Below are positions 49,001 through 58,000 of a DNA stretch of 64,000 nt, piece after piece (the stretch's first letter is position 1; each line of letters starts with the position of its first letter). Source of the stretch: Lycocorax pyrrhopterus obiensis (taxonomy: Eukaryota; Chordata; Aves; Passeriformes; Paradisaeidae); contig JACSVZ010000002.1 in NCBI GenBank assembly GCA_014706295.1, positions 24,090,757-24,154,756 of the forward strand, read 5' to 3'. Below the pieces are notes generated by a model. It did no database searches and had not been told where the DNA came from. It worked only from the letters and a program-made list of their open reading frames with translations. The translations under genes were made by a program, and so were the position numbers.

Positions 49001-52000
49001 ATGGATAATGTATTTGGGGTTTTTTAATGTTTTTTTAGCTAAATTTGATCTGCATTAGAACATAGCTGTTAAAACAAATTTCATTTCAGAAACTCTTCTA
49101 TAATAATAGCTGAATATAAATTACCCTTGCATTTTTACTCTTCAATCAATGACTGAAATTCCAGTAACAGCATTGCGTTTGAGCTCTCTGAAGCACGTAA
49201 TAAAACAGATGTAATTATGACAAAAAATGGAAGCTCTTAGCTATTAAAGAGGGTTTTCCTTCCTCCTTTCCTTTCTGGTCCCATGCCTAATAGAATAAAA
49301 AATAACATGTATATCTGAGGCAATGCCCATGTTTTGTTGGTAAGATCCTTGAGTTTTACATTTTTGTATGTTTTTGTTTTGTCCTGGCATCCTTGTATAC
49401 TTCCTGATTGAGCTGTCGACCTGTTGGGTATTCTTCTTACATATTAGGACAATGCGTCCATAGTGTGTTCTTTGTTTCCTGAGGCCTTCTGTGAGTCAGT
49501 TGTATTAAGTTAATTTCTAATGAGCTATAGAATGTGTCAATTTATATAGCCTTTATTTGGGTGTAATGTTGGGAGTGTCTTCCTTGTCTCCTTTTAGGTT
49601 TTATAAACTGTAGGAACAGCCTGCCAGTGCCTGAACTAACCTCTTTCCGTGCTCATGAATAGATAACTGAGAAGATGTTAGTTGTTCTGTAATAAAAACT
49701 TTGTGATGTATTTTTTATGTATGCATAAGGAAACTCTACAGCAAGTTGTTTGCATAAGGTAATGTAATACACAGTGTTTTCCGATGTTGCTAGCATCTGC
49801 TTCTAATTCTGAACTACTTGCGCATTAAGTGCTGCAGTAGACGCTCTTTTCCTTTAACTTTACTGTACAGACAGGGCAAAATATTGTATTCTTAATATTT
49901 ATACATAAGCATGCAAGCAAAAATAGGTATTGCACTGTTGCTTCAGATGAGCTTTCAATTGTATTTTATCCTAAGGAAGAGGATTATCCAGGAGCTATTC
50001 AGCTGTGCTTGGAATGCCAGAAAGCTGCCAGCACTTTCAAACACTACAGTTGTATAAGGTAGGGTGACATTGTGCCCATTTCAGCTTCTGTACGATTTTA
50101 TTTGTAAATGGTATAAAATAGTGGTCATTAATTCTCATTCTCTAAAGAAAGTTTAATTGAAAAGTAATTTTCAGCTTAGAAAAGTAAAATTGGGGCAGTT
50201 ATAAAAGCTTAAGTATCCTCTGTGGTTTCCCATCTCCCTCTACCACGACTAACCAGGCTTCACAATCATAACAGTATATAATCAATGTTTGGACTATATA
50301 ATTGTTGTAATATGTTGGCAGGTAAAGTTTCAACTTAAAGTGAATTATAACTGTGCTACAACCTCCAGCCTAGAGATACCTGAGCTGAGTTTTTAATGAG
50401 AAGTTTTTATTCTCGAATTAATTTGCCTATAGCAAGATGGCTTCTGCAGGATAACTTACCCTGATTCTTCACAGTGAAATTAGCATGTGCAGAGTTTCAT
50501 GCTGACATGAAGAAATTGCTTTCAGAACCAAAACTAATCTAAATATCTGCAGTTTCTAACTTAGAAAGACTTGATGTTTCCATTGCTTTAAAAAAAAAAA
50601 AAGGAAATCGCAGGAAATGCTCATAAACTCCAGCAGGAGATGTAGTGACATCAGATTATTATGGAGGTCCTTCTGTTTGAAGGCTCGTTGCATGTGGAGG
50701 AACAATAAGGAAATATTGGGTACTCTCTTTAGTGTTTAATGGCAGCTCTTTTTGATGCAGTTTTTTTTCTATTTAAACTTTTCTTTGGAGGGTGTTGTAC
50801 CAAATTTATCTAATAGAAACAAAAAAGGAGGATGATGGGCATATCATTTAAGCATAGAGAGCTAAGTAGAGAAGCTAGAATCTGTCTTTTGATAATTAAC
50901 GTAGGCCTCTTAGGAGAAGAGAAGCACAGAGAGGAGTACACAAGGAAGTTGTTTCAAATCAGATATGGTGATTATTTAATGAAAACTGTGCTTTCTGTGC
51001 TTGAAGAGAATATCCTGCCTATTTCTTTGTTGCTTTGACCCTTCCAAACAAAAACATAGCAGTCATATTTTTTGTCTTTTTTTTATTCCTGCTGTTCTGA
51101 AATTTTTAAAGCTGATTGTTGCAAAGGTGCAGTGGTGCCTTTATTTGTCCTAAATAGTTTCTCTTATGGTAGATATTTTTGTTAATCTTTTACACCAACT
51201 TTAAAAATTTTTCTGAGAAAGCTTAAGTTCTCTTTTCCCTATAGCATTTCTGTAAGGGGTCCTGAGCAACAAATAAAAATTACTGTAGTTTGTGCAGACT
51301 TGACAGTCCTGACTCTTCTGGGTATGTTGTGCTGTAGACCACAGTGCCAAACCAAAACATTTAAAGCAATTTTCTTGGGGGTTGGGAATGTCTTTGAATA
51401 CTTGGTTAAATCCTAGCAGGATGGGGTCTTGTCTAAGCCCTCTTAACACTGTTGCATTACAAACCTAGAATAATGTGCCTTTCCACATAGCTGTGGTGTG
51501 ATGGTGCTAGTCTGACACAGCAACAGCAGCTTAATGGTTTATGATAAATTACTATGTTGTGACTCAGTAGCAGGGTTTTTGGAAATAAGAAATGGTCTGA
51601 AATGTTTATATAATCAGTAATTTATTCTAAACATTTTTTTCCTTCATCAATAGTGAGTTAAATTCAAAACTGCAAGACACCTTGGAACAAATAGAGGTGA
51701 GAATTAATATACTCATGTTTATTTATATGTTAATATTTAACCTCTAAGTATGTGTTAGTATTTAATCTCTAAGTAATAGAGCTTTCTAATACAATTAGAA
51801 AAGCAATTTTGTTAGTTAGCAATTAAAGAATGTGTACATTTCTTTCAAATACTCTCTTTGGATGCTGTAGCCATTGCTGTTCATGTAAAATTTAGTACTG
51901 TAATGAACCTAAATGCTCTATAATATATTATCATGTTATGACCCAGTTCACTAGTTGTGCCCACCAGAAGTGGTAGAGCAGTCAAATTAAAAAAGTCACA

Positions 52001-55000
52001 TAACATTTGAAGTACTGAACTTCTGTGAATTCTTTAGACTACTTCTCTAAATAGTCATGAAAAATAAATGAACAGCGAGCCAGTAGGTTTGGATAAGATA
52101 TACAAGAGATCACAATTTCACAGGAAATTTTAGAGGTCAGCAAACTGGAAAGTGCTGAATAGGATCTATGCTAAGCCATAGGAAATAAGACTTGAATAGC
52201 TGTGAAGGATGCAACTAAGATCAGTTTAAGTTGGTAGATAGTATCACAAAAGGAAATGAATATAAAATGTTAAGTGTCTTGCTGGAAATTGGTGGCAAAA
52301 AGAGGAATTCTTTGAACTCCACTACTAAGTAATTTTGAGCTGGAACTTGGCAAGCTTCTTGTAAGAAGTCTAGCAATGTAGGTATGTATAATGTTTGTGA
52401 TGCATGTAATGCCTACACATGTAATGTTTAGCAGGAACCTGAATTAGCTACTTCAGCATCTGTTTTATCATACGTTGTTCTTAATTTCCCTGTAAAATTA
52501 GAAGTTTATATATTTCCTTCAGTTATGTCTTTGTACTTCAGCTTTTATGCAAAGTTTTTTTTGTTCCTTTAGTCTTTCTCTGATAGTGCTTTATTCAGAG
52601 CATGTCTGGTTCAAAAGAGTTGATGGAATGACTGTTTTCTTCTCACTCTCACACAGGCCTTGTGAGGGTGAGCACGCTCATGTTCTCCTTGTGGGCAAAT
52701 ACTGATATTGCTTGAAAGGAAACATGCATCTTTACTTCCTTCTAGTAACAGCTTTGAAGAGCAAATTCTGGTCTTACCAAAATATGATAAAGTGTGCCGT
52801 GTTGGTTGGTGAGAGCAATTCACAGCTGCCTAAATAATCACATTCAAGATTTTTATTTATTACTTGTGAATTTATAAAAATATCTTATTTTCTTCTGTGA
52901 AAGTATCTTATTTTCTACTGGAATCGTGCCTGTGCATATGGGAGAAACATAAGTCATCCTTGGGTCCCTGGAGTATTGCTGAAATTAGCATAGAATAATG
53001 TTCTGCTAGTTAAGATTTCAATAATGAGTCTTTTCAATGGTTGAATGTCTCTACTTAAGTCCATTCCTTTTTCCTTTTTCGTCTTAATTTAGGTTTTAAT
53101 ATAGATATTACTTTTATACTATGTTACAAATAAAATACAAGATGGCTGTAGTGGAAGGAACTATTGAAAAATGTAACTGAAAAGATTAATGTTCTCTGTG
53201 TTTAAGAGCTGTGTTCATGGGCAGTTTGATATCCCAGTTTTTCTCTTTGTATAGCTGTTCTGCAAGAAACAAGAGAAGGAATTTTTTAAAAAAAAATCAG
53301 TATACGGCTGAAATTCAAATTGCTGAGTAATGTTTTAGAGAAGTTCTGAATCTTTATGTTACTTGTCCTTTTACCGTTTGGCTTAGGGAAGAAAGTACAA
53401 CAAACAACTCCCAACAAATCTCTAGCATTAAAACCAAAAATATTTTGCGACTAATGATGTAATTCATGAAAATTTTCCAATGGAGTAAGTAAAAGTACAT
53501 AAGGGACTAAACACCCGTCTACTGTGGTTTCTGTTTTTAAGAGCAAGACTATACTGCAAGATCATTAAATAATAAGAATTGAAATGGCTGTAGTATCTAG
53601 CAAGGAAAGAAAATACTTGCTAGCTGTGTATGTTATTGTATGTTATTGATTCGTCCTGCTTTTATTTTTTGCATTGTTGGTTGAAAATAACTAGAGTTAG
53701 GTTGTGTATCTGAATATATTACAGCGTCTAAGTGAGAATTATGTTACTAAGCTACATAGTCAAATTGTTGAAAGCTTTGTTAGTCATTAAATACATGATC
53801 CTATTGAAGTTTTTTTTCACTTAGTTTACATAATACGTGAACTTCATTTGTTGCAGAGCTGTTCAGTATGCTCAGACACAGCTCTGCTGGCAGAACCAGT
53901 AATTGTGTGTCTACTTTCTTTTTTGACTCTCTCAGGTACTGATTGTTGTACTGATGTAGTATTGTATAAATGGCTGTCTTGCCAATGAATTTTTAATTAA
54001 GATAGTTCCATTTACGAGACGCAGTCAGAGGGTTAAGAAGTCTATAATTGAATTGCTTGAGCTGAAACCCCCAGATCTGGGGTTTTTTTACGGATGGTAG
54101 TAGACCAACTTAGAGATCCCAGCTCTCCATTATTGAGGTGCTAGGCCTTCTCAAAGTAAACATCACTTCGAATTTGACTTCAGTGAAATAATGTTCTTTT
54201 TCTTGCTTTTTCTTGGGAGTGCTGGAACTCTTTGGCTGACACTGAAGTACTTAAAACTGCAAGAAGTAACATTTAAGCACCTCAGAACAGTCAAGTCCCA
54301 TACGTCTTGGTTACTTTACAGCTATAATTATCAGACTGTTTAAATAAACGTCATCCTCCCTTGCTGTTGTATAAGTAATGTATTACTTGGCCTGTTTTTA
54401 TTTAGTGTTTAACACATTTTTTTCTTTCATTTTTATAGGAACAATTAGATGTAGCGCTTTCCAAAATATGCAAGAATTTTGATATCAATCATTATACAAA
54501 GGTCCAGCAGGCTTACAGGCTGCTTGGAAAAACACAGGTTAGTATTTATCTTCTGAGGAAGTTACAGAGAATATTCATGTCACAGCATGAAGCTTTGGGT
54601 ACTGTGATGGAAACTTATTTTCCTAATTGTTGTGGTTTAATCCCAGGTGGCAGCTTAGCCCCCCACAGCAGGATGCTTCCTCCCTCTTGGTAGGATGGCA
54701 AAGTCAGAGGGCAGGCAGGTGTTCAGCCATCCCCAGGACAGCAGGACTCCATCATGTGTAACAGTGACTTGTGAAGACAAACTTCATCACTCTAAACATC
54801 CCCCTGTTCTGTCTTCTTGCCCCAGCTTTTACTGCTAAGGATGACACCACATGTTATGGAATATCCCTTTGGTCAGTTGGGGTCAGCTGTCCTGGCCGTG
54901 TCTCCTCCCAACTCCTGGTGCACCCCCAGCCCACTCTGGAGGATTGGAGTGAGAAGCACAAAAGGCCTTGACCCTGTGTAAGCACTGTTCAGCAATGGCT

Positions 55001-58000
55001 AAAACATCCCTGTGTTATCAACACTGTTTCCAACACAAATAAAAAACACACCCCCATGCCCCATACTAGCTACTGTAAAGAAAATTAACTCTATCCCAGC
55101 TAAAACCAGCGCACTAATGCTGATGGATCTTGCTGGCTATACAAAGGTTTTTATATTGCTCAGATAATTTAACAGTACTTGCTAAAGGTAAGCTGTGTGT
55201 TACTGCAACATATAGCTTTTTGGACAGGTTATGACTGTAATAGTTGCATATTTCAGCTCTGTTTATACTACTGCTGGCACTATTCATTCTATTTGGTCAT
55301 GTGAATACTATTGTTTTATAGCTAGGTCTGTGTCTCTGGGTTGTGCACAACCTCTGCCTTGAGTATTTCCATTTTATATTGTACTCTAAACATGATGGGA
55401 ATGGAACATGTGAGGACATAGTTTTTTTGCAGTGAAATACATCCCATGGCACATCCAACACATACTGTGGACATGTCCTGAAAGTTACATCTGTGTGTGC
55501 TTAGAGCATTTCCTGTGTAAATAAGAGAAGACCTAAGTTCTCCCATAGGATGGAGTTCTGTTTGGTGCACTGCCTTGAGGCTTCATATTGGCTTGTTTTT
55601 CTGAGAAGGCAGTCAACCAGTTTCCTTCTGCAGCAGGTCTGAAGTATGGGAGCTAATATCAAGGTACTGTGAAGTAAAGAGAAAGGATAAGGAGACTTGA
55701 AAGTCTTGGAGGCATGTTTTGTCAGTGATCAGTGTTCATAACACAGTGAGGCTGCACATGGTGGTGCCAGTGTAACAGTGATGATTTACTTAGGAAAGAG
55801 ATTCTCCCAGAAAGATTTAGTTGCTAAAGATCAAGTCAAAGTACCTGTCTCCTGATGAAGACAGGACAAGAACCCCATTAATTTTTTATTATGCTTGTTT
55901 TTTTTAATGGTATTTCCAAATGTCAGAAGCATATCTGATATAAGATTGCTTTTCTTGCGTTTGTTTTAAATTTTTGTTTGCTTGTTTTGCTTCTTTCTAA
56001 TTAGAACCTTTCTAGTAAAGTTAGGTTCTTTTTTTCCTGTCTTGGCAGTGTAGCTCTGCAATAATACAGAAATGGATTTATCTTCCCATACTTTGTTAAT
56101 GTGCAGAACTATTGGAATGCTTAAAGACTGCAACTTAGGGGAGAAGATGAATTAGACTTTTTCTTCTTTTAGTGCATTGTATGCAATTTCTTATTAACTG
56201 AACAAAAATAGACACAATGCATTCACTGCTCCAAGTCAAGTGCATGACATGTTGAGAAAGGCAGATTTTTTTGTTGGAGAGGAATGACGTTTCTGACAAA
56301 ACTAAAGTGTTATTTGTTACTGCATGGTTTTGCCTGCTTTGTTCCATTATAGAGTGACTTGTTTTTGACATTCTTTTTATTACTATTAAAGTAAGTATTT
56401 TGAACTTGTCCTGAAAATAATTTAGTTGCATTGTTATTGAAATATCTCCCATAATGACCTTTTTGCAGTAAACAAAATGTCAAGATCCTTCAGTATCTTC
56501 AGTACTTTTCATTATTTCATTTGTCATTCTGTTTTCTTTGGCTAATTCAAGTTAGGACTAGCTGTAGAATATGGGCTGTTTTCAATAGGATTTAAGCAGA
56601 ATTGCTTCTTCATTTCTTATGGAGTAATTGAGTTCTCAGCTCTTGTCAGTAGGTAAAAATGTCAAATAGGAAGTAGTGAAACTGAACATTTTCAAATCTG
56701 CAGGATCTGATAACTTTATTCTTGCATATGAAAGACTATTTTTATCAGTTCCTATATACCATATGCTGATTACATGTGTGTCCTGAAACAGTGAGAAAAT
56801 TCAGTTTCTGAAATGGAATAATGTTACGTACAGTTTATTAACAACAGGGACACTTGGGAAACATCCTGACCTGAAACTCACACATGATTATGGCAAAACT
56901 AATATGTTATGTAGTCATTAATCATTAGTACATATATGTAACTTTTTGCTGGAAAAAGTAGTATTTTTTTTTAAAAAAAAAGTCTTTTTTTTGTATCAAA
57001 AAGAGGTGTTTTATAGGAAATTTATTATATGATGTGCATGCCTTTCTGTAATACTTCTACTTTGGGTTCTTCACTCTGGCAAGTGGATGAAGACTTGGTA
57101 ATCATGCTGTTAATTTTAATTAACAAAGGAAATATTTTTTATTTCGTTGGAAGTGTTTCCACTGGGAGAAAGAGCATGAATCTCAACTAATGTTTTTTGA
57201 CACATTATCAGTATTTGGGAGGGTAAATAAATGAGTGAGTAAATTCTATAATTAGCTATATTATATAGGTGTAAAATTAATATTTACTAGTGACAATATA
57301 CAAAAAAAAGATAAATTATAGAGGGAAGGTGGCAGAGGAAACCGATTTTACTTGTAATACCTGAACTCTTTTATGTGACCGTATTGTAATATTGCCAAGA
57401 TCTATGTTAGGTATTTTTGTGACAGAGATTGGAGGACATGCTTATAAGTGTTCAGTACTGAAAAGTATGTATGTTAAAAGATGGTGGCTAAAAGGTGATA
57501 GCATATGACAAACTGAATTTTACTATTTGATTTTATGTTACTCCGTTTCTTTCAGACAGCAATGGACCAGTTGCATATGCACTTCACTCAAGCCATTCAC
57601 AACACCGTGTTTCAAGTAGTCCTTGGATATGTGGAGCTGTGTGCAGGAAACACAGACACCAAGTTTCAGAAGTTACAGTACAAGGACCTCTGTACAGTAT
57701 GTAATTCTTGCATATATGTATGGTTTTTAATCTGATCTTTTTCGCTGTTGTAAGTGTACCTTATGTCAGTACACTCAGTTGTTAACCCTGCAGCTACTCT
57801 AGTTTCTTAATACGACTTATGGCTACTTGAGATGTTTGTTACTCACAACTTAATGTTGATTTTGATTGCACTAACTCTTAGGACCTTGGAGTTACCGTGC
57901 ACTCCATCTAACAAACAAAGACCAACATTTCAAAGCATGTGTGTCTTGAGTATGATATGCTAGTTACTGGAATAACTATTATCTTTGAACTTTATTCCAG

